Counted from the first letter of the stretch, positions 16,498-25,823 are shown. The stretch is 64,000 bases of DNA from CADEDH01 sp965216205 (GCA_965216205.1 OZ244139.1:3534001-3598000); one strand, 5' to 3'. The notes: a model not told the origin generated them from the letters alone. Program-made: numbers and translations.

Positions 16498-18149
16498 GCC
16501 GTCTCCACCCCGGCCGCAGCCTGCAGGCCGAACCGTTCCACCGCGTCGTCCCGCAGCTTGAACTTCTGGATCTTGCCGGTCACGGTCATCGGGAACTCGT
16601 CGGTGGCGGCCACGTAGCGGGGCACCTTGTAGTGCGCGATCTTGCCCTGGCAGAACTCGCGGATCTCCTCGATCGTGATCTCCTCGCCGTCGTCGGTCTG
16701 GACCCAGGCCATGATCTCCTCGCCGTAGCGCTCGTCGGGAACGCCGATGACCTGTACGTCCCGCACCCTCGGATGCCCGTAGAGGAACTCCTCGATCTCC
16801 CGCGGGTACACGTTCTCACCGCCGCGGATGATCATGTCCTTGATCCGGCCCACGATGTTCACATACCCGTCAGCATCCATCTCGGCGAGATCGCCGGTGT
16901 GCATCCACCCGTCGGCGTCGATCGCCTCGGCCGTTCGTTCGGGGTCGTTCCAGTAGCCGATCATCACCGAGTAGCCGCGGGTGCAGAACTCGCCGGGCTG
17001 GCCCCGCTCGGTGATCTCGCCCGACTCCGGATCGACGATCTTGATCTCCACGTGCGGGTGGACCCGACCGACGGTGGCGACCCGCTTGTCGATGGGGTCG
17101 TCGGTGGCGGTCTGGGTGGATACCGGCGACGTCTCGGTCATGCCATAGCAGATGGTGACCTCGTCCATGTTCATCCGCTCGATGCACTGCTTCATCACCT
17201 CGACCGGGCACGGCGAGCCGGCCATGATCCCGGTTCGGAGTGCGCCGAGGTCGTACGACTCGAAGTCGGCGACGGCGAGCATCGCGATGAACATCGTGGG
17301 GACGCCGTACAGGCTGGTGCAACGCTCCTCGGCGATCGTGGCGAGCGTCGCCTCGGGCTCGAAGCCGTCGTTGGGGACCACGATGGCGGCGCCGTGGGTG
17401 GTGCAGCCGAGCACCCCCATGACCATCCCGAAGCAGTGGTAGAAGGGCACCGGCACGCACACCCGGTCCTCGTGGGTGTATCGGCAGCCCTCGGCCACGA
17501 AGAACGCGTTGTTGAGGATGTTTCGGTGGCTGAGCGTGGCCCCCTTCGGGTAGCCGGTGGTGCCGGAGGTGTACTGGATGTTGATCGGGTCGTTCGGGTC
17601 GAGCGTGTCGGCGATCTCCTCGACTCGACCCTGGTCGACGCCGGCTCCCGCAGCCACGAGCTCGTCCCACCCGTCGGTGCCGATGAACACCACCTGCTCG
17701 ATCTCGGTGCCGTCGGCCAGGACCTCGTCGATCATGCCGACGTAGTCGCTGGTCTTGAACGTGGTGGCCGACACCAGCCCCCGGCAACCCGACTGCTGCA
17801 AGGCGTAGGCCACCTCGTGGGTGCGGTAGGCGGGGTTGATGTTCACCAGGATCACGCCGATCCTGGCGGTGGCGAACTGCACCAGCACCCACTCGGCGCA
17901 GTTCGGCGCCCAGATGCCGAGGCGGTCGCCTTTCTCGAAGCCTCTGGCCACGAGGGCGCGGGCCAACTCGTCGACCCGTTCGAGCAACTCGCGGTAGGTC
18001 CACCGGATGTCCTGATGGCGGACCACCAACGCCTCCCGATCGGGATGGGTGGCCACCGCTCGGACGAGATTGTGGCCGATGGTCTCGTCGATGAGGGCGG
18101 CCGTCGTGGGGCCGCTCGCTGCGCTGAGCGCCGATTCACCCAGAGCCAT
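16494..18149 (-). CDS. Acyl-CoA ligase (AMP-dependent synthetase)
   Basis: A 551-residue adenylate-forming enzyme that activates a carboxylic acid with ATP and CoA. Motifs in order: IQYTSGTTGYPKGATLSH near residue 192, YGMTETSP near 337, GWMHTGDLAEMDADGYV, GRIKDMIIRGGENVYPREIE and the C-terminal TVTGKIQKFKLR with the catalytic Lys. The overall pattern is that of medium- to long-chain fatty acid CoA ligases. The ATG at 18149 gives the full N-terminal domain. The stop overlaps the DsbA-like gene by 4 bp. The exact acid cannot be deduced. Confidence 0.88.
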   Translation of the reverse strand: MALGESALSAASGPTTAALIDETIGHNLVRAVATHPDREALVVRHQDIRWTYRELLERVDELARALVARGFEKGDRLGIWAPNCAEWVLVQFATARIGVILVNINPAYRTHEVAYALQQSGCRGLVSATTFKTSDYVGMIDEVLADGTEIEQVVFIGTDGWDELVAAGAGVDQGRVEEIADTLDPNDPINIQYTSGTTGYPKGATLSHRNILNNAFFVAEGCRYTHEDRVCVPVPFYHCFGMVMGVLGCTTHGAAIVVPNDGFEPEATLATIAEERCTSLYGVPTMFIAMLAVADFESYDLGALRTGIMAGSPCPVEVMKQCIERMNMDEVTICYGMTETSPVSTQTATDDPIDKRVATVGRVHPHVEIKIVDPESGEITERGQPGEFCTRGYSVMIGYWNDPERTAEAIDADGWMHTGDLAEMDADGYVNIVGRIKDMIIRGGENVYPREIEEFLYGHPRVRDVQVIGVPDERYGEEIMAWVQTDDGEEITIEEIREFCQGKIAHYKVPRYVAATDEFPMTVTGKIQKFKLRDDAVERFGLQAAAGVETA

Positions 18150-18221
18150 GGGGTTCGTTCTCCTTCGATCGTTGCCGTCGTCGTCGCCGTGCTCGCGGCG
18201 GTTGTCGCTGCGACAACGCTA

Positions 18222-18926
18222 CTACGCCGACCTCGAACCCTCAGAGGCCAGCTCCACCGCCGCGTCCTGCGCCTTCTGCAACCGGTCGGCGAGCTCGGCG
18301 GTGAACGCCCGGAGCTGCTGACGGTTCGCTCGCTTGCCGTCTGGCCCGACCGGCGCCGGAATCGGCTCACCGACCGCGATCGCAACGTGGGACCGGCGGA
18401 GCCACTTGGCCCCGGTCGGCAGGGCCGCCTCGGTGCCGGTGATCCCGATCGGAACCACGGGAGCACCGGTTCTGGCCGCCAGCCAGGCGGCGCCGTCGAA
18501 GAGCTCGCCGATCGTGTCGCCCGAGCGGCGGCTCCCCTCCGGGAACACGATCATCGACTCGCCGGCTTCGAGCAACTGGCGGGCGGCCATGAGCGCATCC
18601 CGGTCGGCTTTTCCCCGCTGCACGGGGATGGCACCGAGGGCAGCGCACACGTAGGAGACCACCGGCGTGGTGAACAGCGACTCCTTGCCGAGCGCCCGGA
18701 TCCGGCGCGTGCTCTGGGTGGCGACGAGCGCGCTGTCGAGGTGGGAGCGGTGGACCGGGGCGAGGATCGTGGGTCCCGGTTGGTCGAGCACGGCCGTGTT
18801 GGTCGCCCGGAGGCGGATCCACGGGTTGACCAGCCGCCGGATCGCGCCGCGGGCGACCCGGTAGAACAGCAACGACGACGGTCGCGCCCCGCGTCGCATG
18901 GCCTGGGTGCGAAGTTCGGCGCTCAT
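18222..18926 (-). CDS. 1-acyl-glycerol-3-phosphate acyltransferase-like (PlsC family)
   Basis: A 234-residue acyltransferase that would transfer an acyl chain to lysophosphatidic acid or a related acceptor at the membrane. The catalytic H(X4)D is His59 to Asp64 (HRSHLD), the phosphate-binding motif is FPEGSRR at 128-134, and VPIGITGTEA follows. The start at 18926 is tentative: the frame runs on upstream, and a start about 12 residues earlier is also possible. It lies downstream of no other gene on its strand and upstream of the acyl-CoA ligase (72-bp gap), so the two may form a lipid-synthesis unit. Confidence 0.85.
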   Translation of the reverse strand: MSAELRTQAMRRGARPSSLLFYRVARGAIRRLVNPWIRLRATNTAVLDQPGPTILAPVHRSHLDSALVATQSTRRIRALGKESLFTTPVVSYVCAALGAIPVQRGKADRDALMAARQLLEAGESMIVFPEGSRRSGDTIGELFDGAAWLAARTGAPVVPIGITGTEAALPTGAKWLRRSHVAIAVGEPIPAPVGPDGKRANRQQLRAFTAELADRLQKAQDAAVELASEGSRSA

Positions 18927-19028
18927 GGCCCACGAGTACAGCACATGGGCCACCGGTCCACGACGGGTCGACATCCCCTGGGGCGCGGCCGCCCAGCCGC
19001 TGACGATCGCACCTGCGATACTCGACAC

Positions 19029-19529
19029 GTGCAGCCTCTCCCTCTGGCCGTGATGCGCTTGTGGCGGACGATTCCTCTGGCGGTCGGCGCCCTCGTCGCG
19101 GTCGTCGGTGGGATCGGCGCTGGCGTGCTGAGCGCCACGACGCCCGCCCCGAACTGGTTGGCCGTCGTGCCGATCGTGGTCGGCGCGGCGACTGCCGGGA
19201 TCGGCTGGCTGACGGCCGGCATTCGCTACCGCTCGTGGCGCTTCGAGCTGACCGATCAGTGGATCCACGCCCGGTGGGGGGTGATCACCCGCCACGCGGC
19301 CACGATCCCCCGCAACCGTGTCCAGACGCTGACGAGCGAGAACGGGCCGCTCGACCGCGTGCTCGGCCTGACCTCGATCACGGTCCACACCGCCGGGGCC
19401 GGTGCCCCGAACCTGTCGATCCCCCACCTCGAGGACGCGACCGTGGAGTGGCTGCGGAGCGAGCTCGGTGGTGATTCGGGCCGTGGACAGGACCACGTGG
19501 ACACGGGACGCAGTGACGACGCCGACTGA
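19029..19529 (+). CDS. PH domain-containing membrane protein (YdbS-like)
   Basis: A 166-residue protein with two membrane helices (about residues 15-35 and 40-60) followed by a bacterial PH-like (bPH_2) domain: IRYRSWRFELTDQWIHARWG, then ATIPRNRVQTLTSENGPLDR and the LTSITVHTAGAG strand. Proteins of this type sit at the membrane with a YdbT-like partner, which here is the next gene, overlapping by 17 bp. GTG at 19029 was chosen; an ATG at 19053 would drop eight residues. The function of the pair is not established. Confidence 0.82.
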   Translation: MQPLPLAVMRLWRTIPLAVGALVAVVGGIGAGVLSATTPAPNWLAVVPIVVGAATAGIGWLTAGIRYRSWRFELTDQWIHARWGVITRHAATIPRNRVQTLTSENGPLDRVLGLTSITVHTAGAGAPNLSIPHLEDATVEWLRSELGGDSGRGQDHVDTGRSDDAD

Positions 19530-21135
19530 GCCGGACGGCCCCCGGGGCGTGGACGCGACCGACGCGCCAGGCCACGTCGCTGGCGCCGACCCGGCGGGCG
19601 ACCCGGTGGGCGATCTCGACCACCTCGACTGGCGTCGGCCCCACCCGCTCACGATCCTGCTCGAGCTCGGCCGGGCGATCCGCTCGATCGTGGTGGCGGT
19701 GGTGGTGGTGAGCGGTGGCGTGATCGACGAGGCCGTGTTCGTGGAGTTCGCCGTGCTGGCCGCCCCGTTCGTGGCCGCCATCGGCCGCTGGTACACCACC
19801 CGCTACGCGCTCGATGAGGAGTCGGTCCACCTCCATCACGGACTGCTGTGGCGGACCAAGCAGGTCCTCCCCCGCTCCAACATCCAGAACGTGTCCACGA
19901 AGGCGAGCCTCCTGGCCCGGATGGGCTCCGTCGTGGATCTGCAGATCAGTGACGCGTCGGCGACCGGCGACATCCGGCTGCGGGTCATCGCCCAGGACGA
20001 GGCCGACCGCCTCACCACGCTCCTCCGCTCGTCGATACCGGCCACCGCGGTGCCGGTACCGACGGATGCGTCGGCGTCGGGCGACGGCTCGGAGACCGAG
20101 CCGTCGTCGGCGGTCGACCGGGCGGGGCTCGATGCTCCCGCCCCCGGTGGCCCTGCCGTGGAGCGGGCACCACTCGTGGAGCCGCCGCTGGGGTCGCTGC
20201 TGCGGGCGGAGCTGACCGCCACCTCGACGGTGCTGTCGACCGTCGTCCTCGTGCTGGTCGTGGCCGCCGTCGCCGTCGCCCGTCGGTCGGAGCCGTTCGA
20301 CATCGATCTCTCGGCACTCCCCGACTGGGTCTCCCCGTGGGTGGTCCTCCTCGTGGGGATCGTCGGGGGACTCCTGCTCGAAGCGGTCGGTGTCGGCCAG
20401 CGCCTCCTGGCGCTCGGTGGCTTCCGTCTCTGGGCCGATCCCGACCGGCTCCGCATCCGTGTCGGGCTGCTCACCGAGGCCCGGATCACCGCCCGCAGGG
20501 AGCGCATCCAGCAGCTCCGGGTGGAGCGCGACATCCTCCATCGGCTGTTGGCCATCGAGCGGGTCGACTACGAGACGGCCGATCTGGAGGTGGAGGGCAC
20601 GGCCGGTTCTGGTTACCTCGCCCCGGTGGCCGACGCAGGCCGGTGGCGGGACCTCGCAGCGGAGGTCTTCGGCGCCGTGCAGCTCGACGAGTCGGACCTC
20701 CGATCCGTGTCGCCCAGGACGGTCCGCCGCGTGTTCCTCCGCTTCGTGATCGTGGCGGTTCCGCTCTCGGCGCTGGTGCTGGTGCATCCGGCGTTCCTCG
20801 CGCTGCCGCTGCTCGCCATCACCGGCGGGTGGTTCTACAGCCGAGCGCGGTTCCGGGTGTTGGGCTACGCGACGTCCACCGATCAGCTCCTCGTTCGCCG
20901 CGGCGTGCTCCTCGGCCGCCTGACCCTGGTGCAGCTCGACAAGGCCCAGATCGTTGGACTGCACGCAACGGTCTTCCAGCGGCGCCTCGGCCTGGCCACC
21001 CTCCGGTTGTCGACCGCCGGGCGGGGCTTCGGGGGGATCGTGTCGCTCCCCGACCTGCCGGTGGATGTCGCCGAGGACCTGCTGGTTGCGCTGGCTCGAA
21101 GGGCGGGGACCACCGCCATCGCCGACACGCTCTGA
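19513..21135 (+). CDS. PH domain-containing membrane protein (YdbT-like, tandem bPH_2)
   Basis: A 540-residue membrane protein with alternating helix pairs and PH-like domains. The first domain is around RYALDEESVHLHHGLLWRTK and the VLPRSNIQNVSTKASLLARM segment, the second near FRLWADPDRLRIRVGLLTEAR and the third near RVLGYATSTDQLLVRRGVL. Membrane helices appear near residues 55-95, 235-295 and 415-445. It is YdbT-like and overlaps its YdbS-like partner by 17 bp, so the two are probably made together. The GTG at 19513 was chosen for this overlap; the first 40 residues are acidic and unstructured. Confidence 0.83.
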   Translation: MTTPTEPDGPRGVDATDAPGHVAGADPAGDPVGDLDHLDWRRPHPLTILLELGRAIRSIVVAVVVVSGGVIDEAVFVEFAVLAAPFVAAIGRWYTTRYALDEESVHLHHGLLWRTKQVLPRSNIQNVSTKASLLARMGSVVDLQISDASATGDIRLRVIAQDEADRLTTLLRSSIPATAVPVPTDASASGDGSETEPSSAVDRAGLDAPAPGGPAVERAPLVEPPLGSLLRAELTATSTVLSTVVLVLVVAAVAVARRSEPFDIDLSALPDWVSPWVVLLVGIVGGLLLEAVGVGQRLLALGGFRLWADPDRLRIRVGLLTEARITARRERIQQLRVERDILHRLLAIERVDYETADLEVEGTAGSGYLAPVADAGRWRDLAAEVFGAVQLDESDLRSVSPRTVRRVFLRFVIVAVPLSALVLVHPAFLALPLLAITGGWFYSRARFRVLGYATSTDQLLVRRGVLLGRLTLVQLDKAQIVGLHATVFQRRLGLATLRLSTAGRGFGGIVSLPDLPVDVAEDLLVALARRAGTTAIADTL

Positions 21136-21217
21136 CCACCGGAGGCTGGCGCCGCCGGCGGAACGGGCACAGACTGGTGACCGAGGCCCGCAACCCGGGC
21201 GAGCGACAGGAGCGCAC

Positions 21218-22075
21218 ATGAAGTTCACCCCGGTTTCCCAGGCCCTCGGCGCCGAGGTCACCGACGTCGATCTCCGGCGGCTCGACCACGACGATGTCGC
21301 CGAGCTCGACGCGGCCTGGCTCGAGCACGGCGTGTTGTTCTTCCGCGACCAGGCGCTAACCCCCGACGAGCACCTCGCGTTCGCCACCCGCTTTGCCGAG
21401 ATCGACGTGAACAAGTTCTTCACCCCGGTCGACACCCACCCGGAGATCGCCCAGGTCCTCAAGGAGCCCGACCAGGCGACGAACATCGGCGGCGGGTGGC
21501 ACACCGACCACTCCTACGACTCGAGCCCGGCCCGGGGTTCGATCCTGCTGGCACGGGAGGTGCCACCCGTCGGTGGCGACACCAGGTTCGCCAGCGTCGG
21601 CGCCGCCTACGACGCCCTGTCGGACGGGCTCAAGGAGACGCTGTGCACCCTGCGGGCCCACCACTCCAACGAGCACGTGTTCGGGGCGGAGGCGCTGGCG
21701 ATGCGAACCGACACCCGCCTCGGCGGTGCCGAGCACGTCGGGAGCACCGAGCACCCGGTGGTGATCGCCCATCCTGGCAACGGCCGGCCCCTGCTGTACG
21801 TGAACGGCGGCTTCACCACCCACATCGTCGGGTGGACGGTGGAGGAGTCGCAGGCGCTGCTCAGCTATCTCTACCAGCACATGTCGAAGCCGGAGTTCGG
21901 CTACCAGTTCCGATGGGAGCCGGGGTCGATCGCCATGTGGGACAACCGCTCCACCTGGCACTGGGCGCTCAACGACTACGACGGACACCGCCGTCACATG
22001 CACCGCATCACGATCGCCGGCGAACCGTTGCGACCCTACGCACCCGCCGCCGACCGGGCACCCGCCATGGCGTGA
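21218..22075 (+). CDS. TauD/TfdA family 2-oxoglutarate-dependent dioxygenase
   Basis: A 285-residue Fe(II)/2-oxoglutarate dioxygenase. The iron ligands are His95, Asp97 (GGGWHTDHSY) and His248 (MWDNRSTWHWA), and Arg263 (MHRITIAG) should bind 2-oxoglutarate. It is close to the TauD/TfdA subgroup, which hydroxylates taurine, aryloxyacetates or other small anions; nearby genes do not reveal the substrate. A good ribosome-binding site (GACAGGAG) lies before the ATG at 21218. It lies 82 bp downstream of the PH-domain genes on the same strand. Confidence 0.88.
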   Translation: MKFTPVSQALGAEVTDVDLRRLDHDDVAELDAAWLEHGVLFFRDQALTPDEHLAFATRFAEIDVNKFFTPVDTHPEIAQVLKEPDQATNIGGGWHTDHSYDSSPARGSILLAREVPPVGGDTRFASVGAAYDALSDGLKETLCTLRAHHSNEHVFGAEALAMRTDTRLGGAEHVGSTEHPVVIAHPGNGRPLLYVNGGFTTHIVGWTVEESQALLSYLYQHMSKPEFGYQFRWEPGSIAMWDNRSTWHWALNDYDGHRRHMHRITIAGEPLRPYAPAADRAPAMA

Positions 22076-22136
22076 ACGGTGGCCTGACCGGATCCGGCGC
22101 TCAGCCGTCGATCCCGTCGGGTGCAAGGATGGTCCG

Positions 22137-23342
22137 GTGGGACTCGCCGAGCGACGTCGCCTGTTCGCAGCGACCATCGAGCTGAACGCACGGCAGCGCG
22201 GACTCGCCAGGCTCGCCCCCGACGTCGTCGCCGCCATGGCTGCCGTACCACGGCATCGGCTCCTGGAGCGGTTCTGGACGATGACGCCAGTGACACCGCC
22301 CGCACCGCCGGACCTGCTCGAGCACACGGTCGACCCGGACGACCCGTCGGAATCAGCGCTCGAGACGATCTACGCCGACCAGGCGTTGATCACCCGACAC
22401 GACGCCGGCGGTGTGCCCACGAGCTCGACGTCACAGCCTTCGCTCGTGGCCGCCATGCTGCAGACCCTCGAGCTCGGACCGGGCACGCGGGTTCTCGAGG
22501 TGGGCGCCGGAACCGGCTACAACGCGGCCCTCCTGTCCGAGCTGGTGGGAGATCAACGCCTCGTCACCACGATCGACATCGATCCCGACGTGGTCGCCCA
22601 GACCCGCCGGCTGCTCGCTGCGGCCGGCTACTCCGAGATCGCGGTCCTTTGCGGCGACGGCTTCGACGGCGCACCGGAACGTGGCCCGTTCGACCGACTG
22701 ATCGCCACGGTCGGCTGCCCCGATGTCTCCTGGCGATGGCTCGAACAGCTGGCCCGCGATGCGTTCGTCGTGCTCCCGTTGCAGCACGGCGGGCCGACGA
22801 TCGCGCCGATCGCTGTCCTCCGCCCGGCAGGGGATGACGAGCTGGTCGGTCACATCGCCATGGCTGCGGGCTTCATCCCGCTCCAGGGTGACCGGCGGAC
22901 GTCGCCGTGGCCCCCGGCGTCCGACCACCGGCGAGGCGAACCCGACGAGGTGTTCGATCTGCCGGCGGCGCTGGCGGAGCACCCCCGAACCCTTGCGTCG
23001 TACCGGGCCGGGCACCGGGCCTGGTTGGACTTCGGTTTCTTCCTCGCCATCGCCGACACCCGCACCCGGCTCGGACAACACGTCACGCTGGAGGGACCTG
23101 CGGGCGCATCGCTCGTGCTCACCGACCGCGAGGTGGCCGGCTACGGCGACTGTGCCGGGCTGGCCGCCGACCTCGCCGCGTCGTACGACCGCTGGGAGCA
23201 GCTCGACCGTCCGGCCACGACGGACTGGCAGCTGATGCTACGCCGCCGCACCCGAGAGCAGCCGATCGTCGAACCGGGCGACGACCGCTGGCTCCTGGCA
23301 CGCCCATGGAGCTGGCAGATGACCTCGCTCGCGGCGCCGTGA
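22137..23342 (+). CDS. Protein-L-isoaspartate O-methyltransferase-like protein
   Basis: A 401-residue protein whose first 220 residues follow the PCMT pattern: YADQALITRHDAGGVPTSSTSQPSL gives the substrate loop and VLEVGAGTGYNAALLSEL the S-adenosylmethionine loop. The family methylates isoaspartyl residues to start their repair. A C-terminal extension of roughly 170 residues has no catalytic motif I recognise; long PCMT-like proteins with such extensions are common in actinobacteria and some act in peptide modification. The GTG at 22137 is the start consistent with an N-terminal helix before the domain. Confidence 0.83.
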   Translation: MGLAERRRLFAATIELNARQRGLARLAPDVVAAMAAVPRHRLLERFWTMTPVTPPAPPDLLEHTVDPDDPSESALETIYADQALITRHDAGGVPTSSTSQPSLVAAMLQTLELGPGTRVLEVGAGTGYNAALLSELVGDQRLVTTIDIDPDVVAQTRRLLAAAGYSEIAVLCGDGFDGAPERGPFDRLIATVGCPDVSWRWLEQLARDAFVVLPLQHGGPTIAPIAVLRPAGDDELVGHIAMAAGFIPLQGDRRTSPWPPASDHRRGEPDEVFDLPAALAEHPRTLASYRAGHRAWLDFGFFLAIADTRTRLGQHVTLEGPAGASLVLTDREVAGYGDCAGLAADLAASYDRWEQLDRPATTDWQLMLRRRTREQPIVEPGDDRWLLARPWSWQMTSLAAP

Positions 23343-23357
23343 GGTCCGCGCCCGGGC

Positions 23358-23825
23358 TCAGGCATCGTCGGTCACCTCGAAGATGGCCTCGATCTCGACG
23401 GCGATGTCGAACGGGAGCTCGGCCATGCCGACCGCGGAGCGGGTGTGGACCCCTGCCTCACCGAAGACCTCGTGGAGGAGCTGCGAGCAGCCGTTGATCA
23501 CCGCCGGCGTCTGGTTGAAGCCGGGGGCGCAGTTGACCATGCCGAACACCTTGACCACCCGCACGACCCGATCCAGCGAGCCGAGCTCGGCCCGCACCGA
23601 GCGCACGATCTGCAAGCCCGTCACCCTGGCCGCCTCCTGGGCCGTCTCCAGATCGACCGTGTCGCCCACCTTGCCGGCGATCCGGGTGCCGTCGGCCCGG
23701 ACCGGGCCGTGGCCGCCGACGTGGAGGAGATCGCCGGATCTGACCGCCGACACGTACAGGCCTGCCGGCGGATAGCCCTCGGGCAGCTCGATACCGGCGT
23801 CGCGTAGTCGTTGCTCGTGGCTCAT
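23358..23825 (-). CDS. RidA family protein (YjgF/YER057c/UK114)
   Basis: A 155-residue Rid-family protein, which deaminates reactive enamine or imine intermediates in RidA itself. The C-terminal TRSAVGMAELPFDIAVEIEAIFEV motif carries the conserved Arg, and SGDLLHVGGHGPV is in the strand region. The longer N-terminus (LRDAGIELPEGYPPAGLYVSAV) suggests the Rid2-type subgroup; those are less well understood. It is convergent with the PCMT-like gene, with a 15-bp gap. Confidence 0.87.
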   Translation of the reverse strand: MSHEQRLRDAGIELPEGYPPAGLYVSAVRSGDLLHVGGHGPVRADGTRIAGKVGDTVDLETAQEAARVTGLQIVRSVRAELGSLDRVVRVVKVFGMVNCAPGFNQTPAVINGCSQLLHEVFGEAGVHTRSAVGMAELPFDIAVEIEAIFEVTDDA

Positions 23826-23866
23826 CGCCGCCGAGTCTAGGACCCGACCCCGACCCCGTCCCCGGC

Positions 23867-24121
23867 TCAGGTCGTCGCGAAGAAGCGGCGCCCACGCGCC
23901 AAGTGGTACACGACGAGGTAGTACCCACCGCCGAGCACCGAGAGTACGAAGCGGACGAAGGTGGCGGTCGGATCGCCAGCCACGACCGATGCGGCCGTGA
24001 ACCAGGTTCCGAGAAGGACCGTTACCGCCAAGCCGGTCACCGCCATCACCGTTGCCAACGAGACGTTGCCGCCGGTCGACAGTGGTGAAAGACGTCCAGC
24101 CACCTTCGTCTGCAATCGCAC
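23867..24121 (-). CDS. Small two-helix membrane protein of unknown function
   Basis: An 84-residue open frame coding two predicted membrane helices: about 20-45 (SLATVMAVTGLAVTVLLGTW) and about 55-75 (FVRFVLSVLGGGYYLVVYHL), with a basic end. Codon pattern is compatible with real coding, and it fits the gap between ridA and the metallo-beta-lactamase gene without overlap. I know no family for it. Being short, it could be a spurious frame, but the hydrophobic pattern is not what a shadow frame usually gives. Confidence 0.5.
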   Translation of the reverse strand: MRLQTKVAGRLSPLSTGGNVSLATVMAVTGLAVTVLLGTWFTAASVVAGDPTATFVRFVLSVLGGGYYLVVYHLARGRRFFATT

Positions 24122-24274
24122 CTCCTGTGCCGCCCGATCCCGAGCGTAACGAGGTGTTGCTTGGTGCTTCTAGAGCATCGTTGCCCATGCAGCGGTACCG
24201 CCGGGTGGCCATTCGCCCCCATTCCGACGGGTCCGATCTCGTGCGATCGGGCCTGGCTTGAGTACTGTCGGAGC

Positions 24275-24895
24275 ATGGCCGACAGCTCGAACACGCTCCA
24301 CTGGTCCGACACCGACGTCGAGGTGCACAAGGTCGTCGTGGGTCCCTATGAGAACAACGTGTTCGTGATCCGATGCCGCCAGACCGGCGAATCGGTGCTG
24401 CTCGACGCGGCGAACGAGCACGAGCTGCTGCTCGACCTGTGCAAGACCCTCGGCGTGCGCACCGTGCTGGAGACGCACGGGCACTGGGACCACATCCAGG
24501 CGGTGCCGGAGGTGCGCGACGCGGGCTACCTGGTGGGCGTGACCGCCGAGGATGCGGCGATGCTCCCCAGCTACGACTACCTCCTCGAGGACGACACGAT
24601 GATCGAGGTGGGTCGCCTCAAGCTGCACACGATCACCACGCCAGGCCACACCGCGGGCTCGATCTGCTTCAAGCTCGTCGACAAGCCGCTCCTGTTCAGC
24701 GGCGACACCCTGTTCCCCGGCGGGCCGGGCGCCACCGGCTACGAGGGCGGCGACTTCGACAAGATCATCGAATCGATCGACCGTCGGTTGTTCACCCTGC
24801 CAAAGGAGACGATGGTGCTGCCCGGCCACGGCGATGACACCACGATCGCCACCGAGCGCCCCCACCTCCAGGAGTGGATCGACCGGGGCTGGTAG
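24275..24895 (+). CDS. MBL-fold metallohydrolase
   Basis: A 206-residue metallo-beta-lactamase-fold enzyme. Metal ligands are His68, His70, Asp72 and His73 in ETHGHWDHIQ, then His125 (TPGHTAGS), Asp144 (SGDTLFPGG) and His185 (LPGHGDDT). The arrangement is that of glyoxalase II/persulfide-dioxygenase-type hydrolases. Start at ATG 24275; the frame is open further upstream but those residues have no domain match. It lies 103 bp upstream of sufC1 on the same strand; the gap holds an inverted repeat. Confidence 0.87.
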   Translation: MADSSNTLHWSDTDVEVHKVVVGPYENNVFVIRCRQTGESVLLDAANEHELLLDLCKTLGVRTVLETHGHWDHIQAVPEVRDAGYLVGVTAEDAAMLPSYDYLLEDDTMIEVGRLKLHTITTPGHTAGSICFKLVDKPLLFSGDTLFPGGPGATGYEGGDFDKIIESIDRRLFTLPKETMVLPGHGDDTTIATERPHLQEWIDRGW

Positions 24896-24935
24896 GAACC
24901 CACCGGCGGGCCAGAAACTCCTGCCCAACGGATAT

Positions 24936-24957
24936 TTCCACTATCTTGTTTGTGGAA
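24936..24957. promoter_or_regulatory. Inverted repeat upstream of sufC1, candidate operator/promoter
   Basis: In an AT-rich stretch of the 103-bp gap, TTCCAC (24936-24941) and GTGGAA (24952-24957) form an inverted repeat with a 10-bp spacer, 41 bp before the sufC1 ATG. The CC-GG arrangement with A/T-rich flanks recalls IscR type 2 sites, but the spacing is one base longer than that consensus, so an Rrf2-family binder is only a guess. Confidence 0.45.
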
Positions 24958-24998
24958 TTGGGACGGCGGGTGAGGAGCGCGCCGTAGACTGGATTTCC

Positions 24999-25823
24999 AT
25001 GAGCGAGGTCATGAGCGAGCCCCTCTTCGAGATCGACGACCTCCGGGTCGCGACGCCGAGCGTCGACGACGGCAATCAGCTCGCTCCCGAGGACGGCGCT
25101 CGCCCGGGCGGCGAGGGCGCCGGTACGGGAGTCCCGATCCTCAACGGTGTGTCGCTCGCGATCCGCCCAGGCGAGGTCCACGCCCTGATGGGCCCAAACG
25201 GCTCGGGCAAGTCGACCCTGGCCAACGCGCTGCTCGGGTCGCCGGAGTACGAGGTGACCGGGGGTCGGATCCTGTTCCGGGGCGATGACATCACCGATTG
25301 GGATCCCGACGTGCGAGGCAAGGCCGGCATCTTCCTGGCGTTCCAGTATCCCCAGGAGGTGGCCGGCGTCTCCGTCCTCAACTTCCTCCGCCAAGCCCTG
25401 AGCGCCCGCAAGGGCATCGACATGAGCGTGCTCGAGTTGCGGTTGGCCCTCATGGAGTGGATGGACAAGCTCGGCATGGATTCCTCGTTCATCGAGCGCT
25501 ACGTCAACGAGGGCTTCTCCGGCGGGGAGAAGAAACGGAACGAGATCCTGCAGATGGCGGTCCTCGAACCCGAGGTCGCCATCCTGGACGAGACCGACTC
25601 CGGTCTCGACATCGATGCGCTCGTGGCCGTCGCCAACGGGGTGCAGGCGGTGCGGGCCGAACGACCGGACCTCGGCATCCTCGCCATCACCCACTACCAG
25701 CGCCTCCTCGACCACCTCGAGCCAGACCACGTGCACGTCCTACTCGATGGTCGAATCGTCGCCTCCGGCGGTCCGGAGCTCGCTCGCCAACTCGAGCGGG
25801 ACGGCTACGAGAGCTTCCGATGA
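24999..25823 (+). CDS. sufC: SufC-type ATPase, first copy
   Basis: A 274-residue ABC-type ATPase that energises the SufBCD iron-sulfur scaffold. Walker A is GPNGSGKST at residues 65-73, the ABC signature is GFSGGEKKR, and the Walker B/D-loop is VAILDETDSGLDIDAL, the last diagnostic of SufC. An extra 27-residue acidic stretch (about 18-44) sits between the first and second strands; such an insert is not usual. It overlaps sufS by 4 bp and heads the sufC-sufS-sufU unit. The same window has a second SufC at 28734-29531, so roles may be divided. Confidence 0.9.
   Translation: MSEVMSEPLFEIDDLRVATPSVDDGNQLAPEDGARPGGEGAGTGVPILNGVSLAIRPGEVHALMGPNGSGKSTLANALLGSPEYEVTGGRILFRGDDITDWDPDVRGKAGIFLAFQYPQEVAGVSVLNFLRQALSARKGIDMSVLELRLALMEWMDKLGMDSSFIERYVNEGFSGGEKKRNEILQMAVLEPEVAILDETDSGLDIDALVAVANGVQAVRAERPDLGILAITHYQRLLDHLEPDHVHVLLDGRIVASGGPELARQLERDGYESFR

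Noticed and set aside
16632..19529. A long plus-strand frame opposite the acyl-CoA ligase and acyltransferase genes
   Set aside because: It is a shadow of high third-position GC; only the end, from 19029, codes for a real PH-domain protein.
19378..21504. A 708-residue minus-strand frame over the PH-domain and dioxygenase genes
   Set aside because: Low-complexity Arg/Gly/Pro-rich translation and full overlap with clear genes on the other strand.
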